Part shown: positions 43,550-52,897 of the stretch, one piece after another
How positions within the stretch are numbered: the stretch's first letter is position 1
How the letters are laid out: each line of letters opens with the position of its first letter
Assembly (NCBI GenBank): GCA_017396825.1
Contig: JAFQKR010000001.1
Span: 1 to 64,000, forward strand
DNA length: 64,000 nt
From: Clostridia bacterium
GTDB lineage: Bacteria > Bacillota > Clostridia > Oscillospirales > CAG-382
Direction of reading: 5' to 3'
Position numbers and translations under genes: made by a program
Notes under the pieces: generated by a model
Databases searched by the model: none
What the model was told of the DNA's origin: nothing
Seen by the model: the letters and a program-made list of their open reading frames with translations, nothing else

Positions 43550-45235
43550 ATGCCGATAAAAAGAAGTGAAAAAAGTTTTCTTGTTGAAGCGTCAATAATT
43601 TCAATATCAAACTTCACGGTAAAGATCATAGGTGTGCTTTTCAGCATACCTATGAGCAATTTGTTGCAGGACAATATGGGCATATTCAATGCCGCGTATA
43701 ACGTTTATGCAATGCTTTATATGATATCAACTGCAGGGCTTCCGGTTGCAACCTCTCGCATGGTTGCGGCGGCTGCCAAACGCGGCAGAAGGTATGAAAC
43801 ACAGCGTATATATAAGCTTTGTCTTCTTATGTTCGGCATAATAGGCTTTGTATGCGCCGCTTTTATGTTCGCCTTTGCAGGGAGAATAGCCTCGTTTACA
43901 GAACACGGTGACAGCGTTTATGCCATGCGTGTAATTGCACCGTCTTTGTTTACTATCTGCATAGTTTCCGCAGTAAGAGGGTATTTACAAGGGCTTAGGA
44001 ATATGGTCCCTACTGCAGTTTCACAGTTTATAGAGGCGTTTTTTAAGCTTACCGTTGGTTTTGGTATGGCATATTGGTCCAATCAACGCGGCGATGCGCC
44101 TGCTGTTCAGGCGGCGTGGGCAATGTCGGGCATTACCATAGGTATAATCTTGGGAATGATCTACCTTTTGGTTTATAAACGTTTCTTCCACAAAAACGAT
44201 GTGGAGCTTTTGGATGAAAGCAGTGATTGTAATAAAGAGATTACTAAAAAATTGCTTAAGATAGCCATACCGGTTACAATAACCAGCTCGGCCTTGTATC
44301 TTTCTCATTTTGCAGATACCTTGGTTATAAAAAAAGCGCTGATAAGCTCTGGCTTTTCCGATGCTGTGGCAACTTCCATGTTCAGTGCGTACACAACCTT
44401 GTCCACTAAACTTGCAGACCTTTTGCCGTCTACGTTGGTCTTTCCCATCGCAATAAGTATCCTACCCGCTGTTTCCGGTGCTCTTGCGGTCAAAAATATG
44501 CAGGGAGTTAGGGATTATGTAAAGTCTTCGCTTAGAATAAGCGGTCTTATCGCTTTGCCCTGCGGAGCCATACTTTTCGTGCTGTCCAGACCGCTTATTG
44601 CCCTCTTATACGGTAGCGGTTGGGGCAAGGAAATAATAATAAACGGTTCTGTGGTTATGCCCATTGACCTTGCATCCAACGCTCTTTCGATATTGGCTGT
44701 CGGCATATTGTTTATTTCGTTGGTTTCAACTACCAACGCATTATTGCAAGCTATAGGAAAAACCTGGCTGCCCATGGTGTCGGTTCTTTGCGGTTCGATT
44801 TTGCTTTTGATTTCCGATGTTGTTTTAATACGTAACAACACCGTGAATATTTACGGCGCACCCATAAGCACAGTTTTGTGTTATATAGTAGCGTACTGTC
44901 TTAATACTTATTTTCTTAAAAAAAGCGGCATGGACGGAGTTTCTCCTTTGGGTCTGTTTATAAAACCTTTATTTGCAGCTTTGCTTAGCGGCGGCGCTAG
45001 TTTTGGTGTCTACAGCCTTATGAGGCTGATCGTGACCGGAGATGGGCGCTTGGATAATCTTTTGTTGCTTGCCGTATCCGGAATTGCAGGGGTTGTTGTT
45101 TACGCCATTGTACTTCTTGCAATAAAGGGCATTACAGATACAGAGGTAAGACTCTTGCCTTTCGGCAACCGTATAGCCGCGGTTTTAATAAAATTCAGGT
45201 TGCTAAGAGCTTTGGAGGATAAAAATGACAAATAA
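43550..45235 (+). CDS. SpoVB/YabM-type polysaccharide flippase family membrane protein (MOP superfamily)
   Basis: Probably flips lipid-linked wall or spore-cortex precursors. It has 561 residues with about 14 membrane helices. It starts P-I-K-R-S-E-K-S-F-L-V-E-A-S-I-I-S, with helices from about residue 17, and has the G-x-x-x-A-T-S-R segment near 62-70, typical of SpoVB-like proteins. Place and order match B. subtilis yabM, directly upstream of a mazG-type gene and the yabP-yabQ-divIC group. Starts one base after the kinase gene. Whether it acts in sporulation or in vegetative wall synthesis cannot be told here. Confidence 0.88.
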   Translation: MPIKRSEKSFLVEASIISISNFTVKIIGVLFSIPMSNLLQDNMGIFNAAYNVYAMLYMISTAGLPVATSRMVAAAAKRGRRYETQRIYKLCLLMFGIIGFVCAAFMFAFAGRIASFTEHGDSVYAMRVIAPSLFTICIVSAVRGYLQGLRNMVPTAVSQFIEAFFKLTVGFGMAYWSNQRGDAPAVQAAWAMSGITIGIILGMIYLLVYKRFFHKNDVELLDESSDCNKEITKKLLKIAIPVTITSSALYLSHFADTLVIKKALISSGFSDAVATSMFSAYTTLSTKLADLLPSTLVFPIAISILPAVSGALAVKNMQGVRDYVKSSLRISGLIALPCGAILFVLSRPLIALLYGSGWGKEIIINGSVVMPIDLASNALSILAVGILFISLVSTTNALLQAIGKTWLPMVSVLCGSILLLISDVVLIRNNTVNIYGAPISTVLCYIVAYCLNTYFLKKSGMDGVSPLGLFIKPLFAALLSGGASFGVYSLMRLIVTGDGRLDNLLLLAVSGIAGVVVYAIVLLAIKGITDTEVRLLPFGNRIAAVLIKFRLLRALEDKNDK

Positions 45236-46049
45236 TGAATTTGACAGCGCAGTTGAAGAGCTAAAATCGAAAACGAAATATTCTTTTTCGGACCTTTGCT
45301 TGATAGTTGAGGTGTTAAGACACGAAAGAGGCTGTCCTTGGGATAGAGAGCAAACCCATAAAAGTATAAGGAAAAATATGCTTGAGGAAGCGTACGAGGC
45401 GGCAGAGGCAATAGATCTTGAGGACAAGGATCTGCTTTGCGAGGAGCTTGGCGACGTTATGCTTCAAACTGTTTTACATGCAAGCATTTCTGCTTCCGAG
45501 GGCGGATTCGATGTTAATGATGTGTGTACGGGTATATGCTCTAAGCTTATAATAAGGCATCCGCATGTTTTTGGGGACGTTACCGTCAGCGGAACGGGTG
45601 AGGTGCTTAAGAACTGGGAAAACATAAAGCAGGCGACCAAGGGTGTAAAAACTGCGACTGCAAGCATTGAAGGGATTTCTAAGGCTCTTCCTGCCTTGGT
45701 TAGAGCGCAAAAAATTGGTCAAAAGGCAGCTAAACAGCGTTTTGATTTTGCTTCTGCAGAGGATGCGCTTGCAAAGGCTGAAGAGGAAATACGCGAGCTT
45801 AGAGAGGCGCTTGCCGTAAGGGATGCTGAAAATATCGAGGAAGAGGCCGGGGATCTGCTCTTGGCAGTTGTAAACACCGCAAGGCTTGCAGGTGTTGATG
45901 CTGAAGAAGCACTTCATAAAGCAAATGAAAAATTTGTCAAAAGATTTGCCATAGTTGAAAGAGCAGCTAATGATGAGGGTGTTTCTCTTTCCGAAAAGAC
46001 CGAAGAAGAGATGCTTTCCCTGTGGAATAAGGCAAAAAACACACGTTAA
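45225..46049 (+). CDS. mazG: Nucleoside triphosphate pyrophosphohydrolase MazG
   Basis: Hydrolyses (d)NTPs to monophosphates and pyrophosphate, a housekeeping function. Two MazG domains: residues about 25-110, with L-R-H-E-R-G-C-P-W-D-R-E-Q-T near 29-42 and metal-binding E-E-A-Y-E and E-E-L-G-D-V near 51 and 71, and a second at about 170-260 with E-E-A-G-D-L-L near 205. B. subtilis YabN also carries an N-terminal methyltransferase domain, absent here (274 residues). GGAGGAT precedes ATG 45225, inside the flippase gene end. Confidence 0.95.
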   Translation: MTNNEFDSAVEELKSKTKYSFSDLCLIVEVLRHERGCPWDREQTHKSIRKNMLEEAYEAAEAIDLEDKDLLCEELGDVMLQTVLHASISASEGGFDVNDVCTGICSKLIIRHPHVFGDVTVSGTGEVLKNWENIKQATKGVKTATASIEGISKALPALVRAQKIGQKAAKQRFDFASAEDALAKAEEEIRELREALAVRDAENIEEEAGDLLLAVVNTARLAGVDAEEALHKANEKFVKRFAIVERAANDEGVSLSEKTEEEMLSLWNKAKNTR

Positions 46050-46083
46050 TAAAACAAAAAATGCAGTTTTTGCAAAAAAACAC

Positions 46084-46112
46084 TTGAATTACATCTTTTT
46101 AGATGATATAAT
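46084..46112 (+). promoter_or_regulatory. Promoter for hup
   Basis: TTGAAT (46084-46089), a 17-base spacer and TATAAT (46107-46112), predicting a leader of about 24 bases before the HU gene. Confidence 0.8.
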
Positions 46113-46142
46113 CACTATATAACATAATTTGGAGGATGTATA

Positions 46143-46418
46143 ATGAACAAGTCTACACTTATTGAAACAGTTTCCAAGAGCGCAGACATAAAAAAAGGTG
46201 CGGCAGAAGCAGCAGTTAATGCGGTTTTTGCGGCTATTCAGGCAGCACTTTCCGAAGGCAATGAAGTAAAGATTGCAGGCTTTGGCTCCTTTAAGGTTAA
46301 GGAAAGAAAAGAGAGAACCGGTCGTAACCCCAGAACCAAAGAGGAAATAGTAGTTCCTGCTTCTAAGACCCCTGCTTTTTCTCCTGCAAAGGCTCTTAAG
46401 GACGCAGTTAACAAGTAA
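46143..46418 (+). CDS. hup: HU-type DNA-binding protein
   Basis: Nucleoid protein that bends DNA without sequence preference. It has 91 residues and begins M-N-K-S-T-L-I-E-T-V. The beta-arm carries G-F-G-S-F-K-V-K-E-R near 45-54 and R-T-G-R-N-P-R-T near 57-64, where the proline inserts into DNA. GGAGG lies 7 bases before the ATG. It has its own strong promoter. Its position between mazG and rqcP differs from B. subtilis, where hbs lies elsewhere. Confidence 0.97.
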   Translation: MNKSTLIETVSKSADIKKGAAEAAVNAVFAAIQAALSEGNEVKIAGFGSFKVKERKERTGRNPRTKEEIVVPASKTPAFSPAKALKDAVNK

Positions 46419-46448
46419 ACCGTTTTTTGATCTATGGAGGTGTCCGCC

Positions 46449-46691
46449 TTGCGTCTTGATAAGTTCTTAAAAGTATCGCGTATAATTAAAAGGCGTACTG
46501 TTGCCAACGAGGCTTGTGACAGTTCTTACGTGTCCGTTAACGGCGCTCCCGCAAAGGCATCTCGTATACTAAAGGTTGGGGATGTAGTGGAGGTTGCCTT
46601 CGGTACTCGTACCCTTAAGTTTCGTGTTCTGGCTTTGACAGAGCACGTTGCTAAGGCAGACGCTTCTTCAATGTATGAGGTAATATCATAA
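46449..46691 (+). CDS. rqcP: RqcP/YabO-type S4-domain RNA-binding protein
   Basis: Small S4-domain protein; RqcP works with RqcH in alanine tailing of stalled nascent chains on 50S subunits. The start is TTG 46449 (M-R-L-D-K-F-L-K-V-S-R-I-I-K-R-R-T), since GGAGGT at 46436-46441 is the ribosome site, 7 bases upstream; the upstream ATG at 46434 overlaps that site. It has 80 residues. The S4 motif R-L-D-K-F-L and V-N-G-A-P-A-K-A-S near 31-39 are clear. The neighbours (mazG, yabP, yabQ, divIC) match the B. subtilis yabO locus. Confidence 0.93.
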   Translation: MRLDKFLKVSRIIKRRTVANEACDSSYVSVNGAPAKASRILKVGDVVEVAFGTRTLKFRVLALTEHVAKADASSMYEVIS

Positions 46692-46743
46692 TTTTGCTTT
46701 TGCCTGCATATCCTTTAACGTATTATTATTAAGGGGTGTTTGT

Positions 46744-47010
46744 ATGGCAGAAAATAAAAACAATACGTCTGCCCATCTTACCGGAAGGTCTTTTTTGGCG
46801 CTCACGGGTATTGATGAGGTTTTAAGTTTTGATGACGGCATGGTAAGCCTTGATTGCGGCGGCACCGTTCTTGCGGTTAGCGGCAGTGAGCTTTCCATAG
46901 TTAAGTTGTCTCTGGAAAGCGGAGAGGTAAGCCTTTCGGGGCGTATAGATGCAATAGTATATACAGATGAACAGCCTAAAAGGGGCTTGTTTTCTAAATT
47001 GTTCGGCTGA
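46744..47010 (+). CDS. yabP: Sporulation protein YabP
   Basis: Small mother-cell protein needed for sporulation in B. subtilis; the molecular role is unknown. It has 88 residues with the family pattern: R-S-F-L-A-L-T-G-I-D-E-V-L-S-F-D near 15-30, G-S-E-L-S-I-V-K-L-S-L-E-S-G near 53-66 and S-G-R-I-D-A-I-V-Y near 70-78. AAGGGG precedes ATG 46744. yabQ starts one base after its stop. Confidence 0.92.
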   Translation: MAENKNNTSAHLTGRSFLALTGIDEVLSFDDGMVSLDCGGTVLAVSGSELSIVKLSLESGEVSLSGRIDAIVYTDEQPKRGLFSKLFG

Positions 47011-47011
47011 T

Positions 47012-47449
47012 ATGTGGTTGCTTCTTTTTCAAGATAGAGGAACTGCTTTTTTAGCGTCTTTGGCCGTTGGTTGCATCATTGGCTTGATCTATGATGTTTT
47101 CCGCCTTGTTAGGGTGGTGTATAGCGGAGGCCGAATTAAGCTGTTTTTTGAAGACGTTTTGTTTTGTGTTATGTCGGCGTTGGTTTTTACGGTTTTTATG
47201 TTCAACGTAAACATGGGTGTTATTAGGATGTTTACCGCTGTTGGGGTGCTCATGGGCTTTTTTGCTTATAGGTTTTCGGTGGGGATGTTTACCGTCCCAG
47301 CTGCAAGATGGCTTAAAGGTCTTTTAACTCCTCCGGTTAAACGCGCAATAAAGCGCTGTTCACATGTCGTTTCGGTCTTTATGGCTAGACGCATAACTTT
47401 TGCTGAAGTTAAAAGCGTCAAAAGATTTCCAAGCAAAGTTTTTAGGTAA
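47012..47449 (+). CDS. yabQ: Spore cortex biosynthesis protein YabQ
   Basis: Membrane protein needed for cortex formation in B. subtilis. ATG 47012 is preferred (M-W-L-L-L-F-Q-D-R), one base after the yabP stop, implying coupled translation. It has 145 residues with helices near 12-32, 48-66 and 73-92. G-L-I-Y-D-V-F-R-L-V-R near 25-35 is the family hallmark. The rest is basic. Confidence 0.9.
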   Translation: MWLLLFQDRGTAFLASLAVGCIIGLIYDVFRLVRVVYSGGRIKLFFEDVLFCVMSALVFTVFMFNVNMGVIRMFTAVGVLMGFFAYRFSVGMFTVPAARWLKGLLTPPVKRAIKRCSHVVSVFMARRITFAEVKSVKRFPSKVFR

Positions 47450-47467
47450 AGCGTAAGGAGGTTTATT

Positions 47468-47743
47468 ATGGTGAGAAAAAAGAATACCGTTATCCGTGTC
47501 ACCGTATATTGTTTGCTCATAGTGTTTCTTATCGCCATAGTGAATCTGCAGATAAGCATGAATGAGCTTGAAGATACCATTCAAAGCCAAAAAGAAGAGA
47601 TAGTAAAATTGGAAGATGATATAGCCGAGTACGAGATGCTTTTGAACGAGGAAAAGGACGATGCGTATTACGAACGCCGCGCAAGGCTTTTGAATTACCA
47701 TTTTCGTGATGAAATAGTTTTTTATAACGACTACGCACAATAA
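47468..47743 (+). CDS. divIC: Septum formation initiator DivIC/FtsB
   Basis: Bitopic division protein that binds FtsL and DivIB at the septum. It has 91 residues: a basic N-terminus, one helix near 9-26 and then a coiled coil near 30-60 (E-L-E-D-T-I-Q-S-Q-K-E-E). Its C-terminal Y-Y-E-R-R-A-R-L-L-N-Y is a family motif. AAGGAGG precedes ATG 47468. Last gene of the yab-like cluster; a hairpin follows. Confidence 0.93.
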   Translation: MVRKKNTVIRVTVYCLLIVFLIAIVNLQISMNELEDTIQSQKEEIVKLEDDIAEYEMLLNEEKDDAYYERRARLLNYHFRDEIVFYNDYAQ

Positions 47744-47750
47744 ACAAACT

Positions 47751-47780
47751 ATGCTCCCTTTAAAGGGGGCATATTCTTTA
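47751..47780 (+). terminator. Probable terminator after divIC
   Basis: ATGCTCCC (47751-47758) pairs with GGGGGCAT (47765-47772) around TTTAAA, followed by a short T-containing tail. The ribosome site of the fumarase gene lies directly after it, so some readthrough may supply that gene. Confidence 0.55.
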
Positions 47781-47790
47781 TGGAGGAAAT

Positions 47791-48621
47791 ATGAGGGTAA
47801 TTACAGCAAAGGAAATAGAGAATACTGTTTGTGATCTGTTTAAAAAAGCGGCAATAAAGTTACCGCCCGACGTTTACAAGTCGATGAAAAAAGCCCGTAG
47901 GGAGGAAGAAAATCTCCGCGCCTCATCCGTGCTTTGCAAACTTTGTGACAACGCTTGTGTTGCCGAAAAAAGTGGGGTTCCGATTTGTCAGGATACGGGT
48001 CTTGCTTTTGTGTTTGCAGAAATAGGGCAGGACGTTCATATAGAGGGCGATTTCGAAAAGGCTGTAAACCGCGGAGTTAAGCGCGCCTATGTCGGAGGAA
48101 AACTCAGGCTTTCCGTTGCCGATCCTCTTACCCGTAAAAACACCGGCACTAATACTCCTGCGATAATCTATACAAGCCTTGTAAAGGGTGACAAATTAAA
48201 GATCACGGCCATGCCTAAGGGCTTTGGCAGTGAAAATATGAGCGCCCTTAAAATGTTTAACCCCACCGCTAGTACTGAAGACATAAAGGCGTTTGTTACG
48301 GATACAGTTCTTAAGGCGGGCGCTAATCCGTGCCCGCCTATTATCGTTGGCGTTGGTATAGGCGGCAGCTTCGACTATTGTGCTTATCTTGCTAAAAAAG
48401 CCCTCATCAGACCCGTTGGTAAATACAATAAAACGCATAAGGTTCTTGAGGCGGAATTGCTTGAACAAATAAACCAAACCGGTATAGGTCCTCAGGGGTT
48501 TGGAGGTAAAACTACCTGCCTTTGGGTGGCTGTAGAGTCAGCGCCCACCCATATTGCCGGCCTTCCCGTTGCTGTTAATATCTCTTGTCATGCAACAAGG
48601 CACGCTGATGCTGTTTTGTGA
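47791..48621 (+). CDS. fumA: Class I fumarate hydratase, alpha subunit
   Basis: Oxygen-sensitive 4Fe-4S enzyme subunit that interconverts fumarate and malate; tartrate dehydratase alpha subunits share the fold. It has 276 residues. Cysteines in P-I-C-Q-D-T-G near 66-72, N-P-C-P-P near 186-190 and S-C-H-A-T-R-H near 265-271 are the likely cluster or structural positions. GGAGG precedes ATG 47791. The beta subunit, normally next to it, is not here: the following gene is hpf with its own promoter. The partner must lie elsewhere or be missing. Confidence 0.9.
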   Translation: MRVITAKEIENTVCDLFKKAAIKLPPDVYKSMKKARREEENLRASSVLCKLCDNACVAEKSGVPICQDTGLAFVFAEIGQDVHIEGDFEKAVNRGVKRAYVGGKLRLSVADPLTRKNTGTNTPAIIYTSLVKGDKLKITAMPKGFGSENMSALKMFNPTASTEDIKAFVTDTVLKAGANPCPPIIVGVGIGGSFDYCAYLAKKALIRPVGKYNKTHKVLEAELLEQINQTGIGPQGFGGKTTCLWVAVESAPTHIAGLPVAVNISCHATRHADAVL

Positions 48622-48658
48622 GTTTTACACAAAATAGGGCGGTGTTATCAAAAAACTC

Positions 48659-48687
48659 TTGACATTTTTGCCACGACCTGCTAAAAT
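48659..48687 (+). promoter_or_regulatory. Promoter for hpf
   Basis: TTGACA (48659-48664), a 17-base spacer and TAAAAT (48682-48687). The predicted leader is about 80 bases and highly structured. Confidence 0.85.
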
Positions 48688-48725
48688 ACAAGTGTCAAAA
48701 GCAATAGTTTTTGGCTAATCTATCA

Positions 48726-48760
48726 GAAGGGAGTGTACCGCCGCGGTACGACTCCGCGGC
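48726..48760 (+). promoter_or_regulatory. Competing hairpins in the hpf leader
   Basis: Structure A pairs GGAGTGTACCG (48730-48740) with 48744-48755 (one bulged G at 48750), hiding the GGGAG sequence. Structure B pairs GCCGCGG (48740-48746) with CCGCGGC (48754-48760). They exclude each other. They lie between a purine-rich GAAGGGAG and the hpf ATG, which has no good ribosome site of its own. A regulatory role is inferred. Confidence 0.45.
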
Positions 48761-48775
48761 AGTGCTACGACGGTA

Positions 48776-49297
48776 ATGAAAATTGCTATCATCACCCGTA
48801 AATTTGAGGCAACTGAGGATGTAAAGGCACGTATTGAGAAAAAACTTGCCAAGTTGGACAAGTTCTTCCCTAAGGAGACGGAAGCTAAGGTTACTCTTAA
48901 AGAGGAAGGCGGCAAGGTGCGTGTTGAGGTAACGATATGGCAGGGCGGTGCGATATTCCGCGCTGAGGAAACGGATAAGGAGGTATATAACGCAATAGAC
49001 CGAGTAGAGGACGTGCTGGAAAGACAAATACGCAAAAACCGCACGAGACTTGCCAAAAAGATGCACTTTGCAAAGGACACCTTTGCAGATATCGGTGTTG
49101 ACGAGGCAGAGGATGAACTTGAGATTTCTAAGGTTAAAAAGTTTGAAATTTTGCCTATGACTGTTGAAGAGGCTGTTATGCAAATGAACCTTCTTTCTCA
49201 CGAGTTTTATATGTTCCGCAACTCTGATACCGGTGCTATAAACGTTGTATATAAACGCAAGGGCGGCTCTTACGGCGTGATTGAGCCTACTGAGTAA
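48776..49297 (+). CDS. hpf: Ribosome hibernation promoting factor, long form
   Basis: Binds the 30S decoding centre and pairs ribosomes into 100S dimers in slow growth. It has 173 residues: an N-terminal domain (about 1-95, with I-E-K-K-L-A-K-L-D-K-F-F near 20-31 and A-I-D-R-V-E-D-V-L-E-R-Q-I near 72-84) and the C-terminal dimerisation domain (about 118-173, with M-T-V-E-E-A-V-M-Q-M-N and Y-V-V-Y-K-R-K-type sequence), the mark of the long form. ATG 48776 fits the family start M-K-I-A-I-I. The upstream region lacks a close ribosome site and holds hairpins. Confidence 0.95.
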   Translation: MKIAIITRKFEATEDVKARIEKKLAKLDKFFPKETEAKVTLKEEGGKVRVEVTIWQGGAIFRAEETDKEVYNAIDRVEDVLERQIRKNRTRLAKKMHFAKDTFADIGVDEAEDELEISKVKKFEILPMTVEEAVMQMNLLSHEFYMFRNSDTGAINVVYKRKGGSYGVIEPTE

Positions 49298-49334
49298 TCC
49301 TTTGATAATATATTCGTAATTTCAGTTTGTAAAT

Positions 49335-49366
49335 GCCCCAACGGTTAATTCCGTTGGGGCTCCTTG
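49335..49366 (+). terminator. Terminator after hpf
   Basis: GCCCCAACGG (49335-49344), loop TTAATT, CCGTTGGGGC (49351-49360), a perfect ten-base-pair stem, then TCCTTGTTTA. Confidence 0.85.
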
Positions 49367-49451
49367 TTTAGTACACAAAATTTCAACGGTGTGTTTAATT
49401 ATAGTTAACATATGTGTAGTATCTTTACATAAAACGTTTTGAGGAGGCTTT

Positions 49452-50576
49452 ATGGTTTTTGTTGTCAGTTGTCTTTTCGGTATGGAGAAATTTGTTGCCG
49501 ATGATATAGATGCTTTAGGTTATAAGAGACTTGAGACAATAGATGGGCGTGTTGTGTTTGAAGCGCCTGAGGAAGCGGTTGCCAGAGGTAACGTTAATTT
49601 TCGTTACGCCGAACGGCTTTTTATACGCCTCGCCGAGTTTGACGCTCCGGATTTTGATACGCTCTTCGAGGGTGTTAAGGCGATAGATTGGCAGAACTAT
49701 ATAGGCAGACTTGATGCTTTTCCCGTAAAAGGTCATGCAATAAAATCCAAGCTTTTTTCCATTCCGGACTGTCAGCGCATAGTCAAAAAGGCGGTAGTGG
49801 AAAAGCTCAAACTTAGCTACAAGGAAACGTTTTTTAAAGAAACGGGCGCAACGGTGCAGATAGAGTTTTTTATCCTGAAGGATAAGGCTTCTATCATGAT
49901 AGATACTTCGGGCGTGGGCCTGCATAAGCGCGGCTATCGGCCCGTTTCCAACGCAGCGCCGTTGAGAGAAACTCTTGCAGCAGCCCTTGTCACCATGTCA
50001 AGACCGCGTGAAGGCGTTATTATCGTTGACCCTCTTTGCGGAAGCGGCACAATACCCATAGAGGCGGCGTTGCTTTGTACTAATACCGCACCCGGGCTTA
50101 AACGTTCCTTTGCCGGTGAAAGCCTTCCTTTCTTGGATAACTCTATATGGAAGCACGCAAGGGAAGAAGCGTTGTCTAAAATAAAAAAGTGGGACAGCGG
50201 AATATACGGCTTTGATATTGACCCCGATTGCGTTGAACTTAGTAAGCAAAACGCAAAAAGAGCCGGTGTAGAGGATTTGGTAAAATTTGCGGTTGGCGAC
50301 GTGCGTTCTTTCCATTCTCCTATAGAAGGGGCAAGGGGAACCATTGTTACTAATCCTCCTTATGGTGAGCGTATGGGCGAAAGGGCGGAGGTGGAAAAAC
50401 TGTATAATGATATGGGGGTTGCCTTTTCAAGAAACGTTCCTAACTGGCAAGTATATGTTATCAACAGCAACGAAACTTTTCCACGATGCTTTGGCAGGCG
50501 ACCCGATAAGGCCCGCAAGCTTTACAACGGTATGTTGCCTTGCACTTTTTATCAATATTTTAAAAAGAAGGGGTAA
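49452..50576 (+). CDS. THUMP-domain class I RNA methyltransferase (RlmL/YpsC-like)
   Basis: Predicted N2-guanine methyltransferase of 23S rRNA. The THUMP RNA-binding region covers about residues 45-155, and the AdoMet domain about 160-374. D-P-L-C-G-S-G-T-I-P-I-E-A-A near 194-207 binds AdoMet, and T-N-P-P-Y-G-E-R near 299-306 is the catalytic motif. GAGGAGG lies 7 bases before ATG 49452. Length 374 matches the Firmicutes single-domain form rather than the fused RlmKL. Confidence 0.92.
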   Translation: MVFVVSCLFGMEKFVADDIDALGYKRLETIDGRVVFEAPEEAVARGNVNFRYAERLFIRLAEFDAPDFDTLFEGVKAIDWQNYIGRLDAFPVKGHAIKSKLFSIPDCQRIVKKAVVEKLKLSYKETFFKETGATVQIEFFILKDKASIMIDTSGVGLHKRGYRPVSNAAPLRETLAAALVTMSRPREGVIIVDPLCGSGTIPIEAALLCTNTAPGLKRSFAGESLPFLDNSIWKHAREEALSKIKKWDSGIYGFDIDPDCVELSKQNAKRAGVEDLVKFAVGDVRSFHSPIEGARGTIVTNPPYGERMGERAEVEKLYNDMGVAFSRNVPNWQVYVINSNETFPRCFGRRPDKARKLYNGMLPCTFYQYFKKKG

Positions 50577-50625
50577 ACATCGGCAAAGCACGTCAAATAC
50601 CGTGGTAATTTTACATCAAAAGACC

Positions 50626-50655
50626 TTGATTTTTTTGGCAAAATGTGCTAAAATA
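50626..50655 (+). promoter_or_regulatory. Promoter for groES-groEL
   Basis: TTGATT (50626-50631), an 18-base spacer and TAAAAT (50650-50655). I see no CIRCE inverted repeat (TTAGCACTC-N9-GAGTGCTAA) between here and groES, so HrcA control is not evident. Confidence 0.65.
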
Positions 50656-50679
50656 TCTTTTTGAAAAGTATAAATATAA

Positions 50680-50979
<300 letters not shown>

Positions 50980-50985
50980 TCTTAG

Positions 50986-52635
<1,650 letters not shown>

Positions 52636-52651
52636 TAAATAGCGCTTGTTT

Positions 52652-52686
52652 AAAGCGGTGTCGGTTATGATCGGCACCGCTTTTTG
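52652..52686 (+). terminator. Terminator after groEL
   Basis: AAAGCGGTGTCG (52652-52663) pairs with CGGCACCGCTTT (52672-52683) with one G-U pair, then TTTTTG. Confidence 0.92.
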
Positions 52687-52697
52687 TATTAAAAAAC

Positions 52698-52726
52698 TTG
52701 ACAAAAACAAAATAAACGAATATACT
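52698..52726 (+). promoter_or_regulatory. Promoter for the corA leader ORF and corA
   Basis: TTGACA (52698-52703), a 17-base spacer and TATACT (52721-52726). The predicted leader before corA is about 165 bases and contains a small ORF. Confidence 0.85.
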
Positions 52727-52759
52727 GTTTTTATAAAACTTATAAAGGAGTGGCACAGT

Positions 52760-52831
52760 ATGGACAGTAGCGGCGCGCGATTATCCCGTTTATTAATACT
52801 TAATTACATACCACCTGTGCGGCCTTTTTAG
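52760..52831 (+). CDS. Leader peptide ORF upstream of corA (23 codons)
   Basis: A small frame starting ATG 52760, with AAAGGAG 10 bases upstream, better than chance. The peptide is M-D-S-S-G-A-R-L-S-R-L-L-I-L-N-Y-I-P-P-V-R-P-F, ending in four-residue-spaced prolines just before the UAG stop. It lies between a strong promoter and corA, 66 bases before the corA start. Six bases before its start codon region (GCACAG, 52753-52758) can pair with CTGTGC (52815-52820) within its own end, linking its translation to RNA folding. Proline-containing leader peptides control magnesium transporter genes in enterobacteria (mgtL), so a similar sensing role is plausible but inferred. Not recognised from any known family. 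Confidence 0.5.
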   Translation: MDSSGARLSRLLILNYIPPVRPF

Positions 52832-52897
52832 TTATGTAGGTTTTTGTGCCTTTGCGGGGGGTGTGCTTTTGTGCATTTTTTGCGGAGGTGTTTTTTT

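Noticed and set aside
48733..48801. GTG-initiated 22-codon frame overlapping the hpf start
   Set aside because: The purine-rich site overlaps the GTG itself, leaving no proper spacing, and the frame lies within the hairpins.
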